Shown one piece after another: positions 58,058-58,269 of a DNA stretch of 58,269 bases. The notes beneath the pieces were generated by a model. It searched no databases and was not told the DNA's origin. It saw only the letters and a program-made list of their open reading frames with translations. The stretch's first letter is position 1. Every line of letters starts with the position of its first letter. The position numbers and the translations under genes are program-made. The stretch spans positions 198,795-257,063 of the forward strand of contig JH153050.1 of assembly GCA_000226015.1 (NCBI GenBank), written 5' to 3'. Source of the DNA: Mnemiopsis leidyi. Its lineage: Eukaryota > Ctenophora > Tentaculata > Lobata > Bolinopsidae.

Positions 58058-58269
58058 ACCTACTAAATTTTGTTTGTTAGATTCTTAAATATGGTGTGAC
58101 AGGTTCCTCTGCACTCTGCATGGACATGTGCAAATGCTGAAATTGATGTTCAATTTGCCTTTTACTTAAATCATTCGGAACATTTAGAAAATTACAAAAT
58201 AACATGTTTAAAAATCCCATTAAACTTCTTCAGTATTGCAATTTTCGATATTCAAGCAGATACACTGAT
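58058..58269. other. 5' flank of the sphingomyelinase gene
   Basis: Short AT-rich flank upstream of the start codon; no clear promoter element is seen. Confidence 0.4.

Noticed and set aside
1-58269. CRISPR arrays, operons or bacterial promoters
   Set aside because: The tandem arrays have no unique spacers, and intron-bearing genes with animal protein families show this is a eukaryotic chromosome.

Overview
The window is nuclear DNA from a eukaryote, almost certainly an invertebrate animal. It is AT-rich, and its genes are split by many short GT-AG introns. The proteins are typical of animals: neutral sphingomyelinase, ORMDL, an SLC35G/EamA transporter, a coiled-coil protein with EF-hand-like C terminus, STPR-domain and Cys-rich membrane proteins. 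Minisatellites, small TIR elements and tRNA-derived sequence are frequent. A non-bilaterian or other marine invertebrate (for example a cnidarian) fits best, but the species cannot be fixed from the sequence. Exon chains below were built by hand from open frames, splice consensus and intron phase. Where phase closes over a whole gene I call it with confidence.

Layout: 1-2618 (+) is the 3' end of an unrecognised gene with a PDZ-ligand-like tail, lying among minisatellites. 5189-6809 (+) is a two-exon secreted protein. 8670-15994 (-) is a coiled-coil/EF-hand-like protein, probably ciliary or centrosomal. Across a possible divergent promoter (X-box and two CCAAT boxes), 17888-27771 (+) encodes a giant protein of about 2900 residues, mostly from one 7.2 kb exon. 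28217-37978 (-) is a four-exon gene for an 85-residue acidic protein. Its introns contain a TIR element, a candidate small Cys-rich secreted peptide (30300-30540 +), an intronless Cys-rich membrane protein (32213-33754 +) and a relic of an NRF-type domain. 39008-43031 (-) is an SLC35G-like transporter with one exon unaccounted for. 44082-44294 is a tRNA-like sequence inside an inverted repeat. 44580-46570 (-) is a complete six-exon secreted protein of unknown family. 49906-50378 (-) holds the last two exons of ORMDL. 52466-54385 (-) encodes a protein with two STPR blocks around a seven-residue repeat. 55261-58057 (-) is a complete seven-exon neutral sphingomyelinase.

Two neighbours share a pathway: ORMDL restrains sphingolipid synthesis and the sphingomyelinase makes ceramide. 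No coordinated regulation can be shown from sequence.

The most unusual signal is recurrent. Short tandem arrays (40-72 bp units) span splice junctions, so that 3' or 5' splice sites are duplicated two to ten times at four genes. In the three duplicated-acceptor cases, using an upstream copy brings in an early stop codon. The second is the giant protein, which combines about 30 copies of an EPITK-type repeat with some nine copies of an M-[EQ]-x-E-T-[TSA]-[LFI]-D motif spread over four exons.
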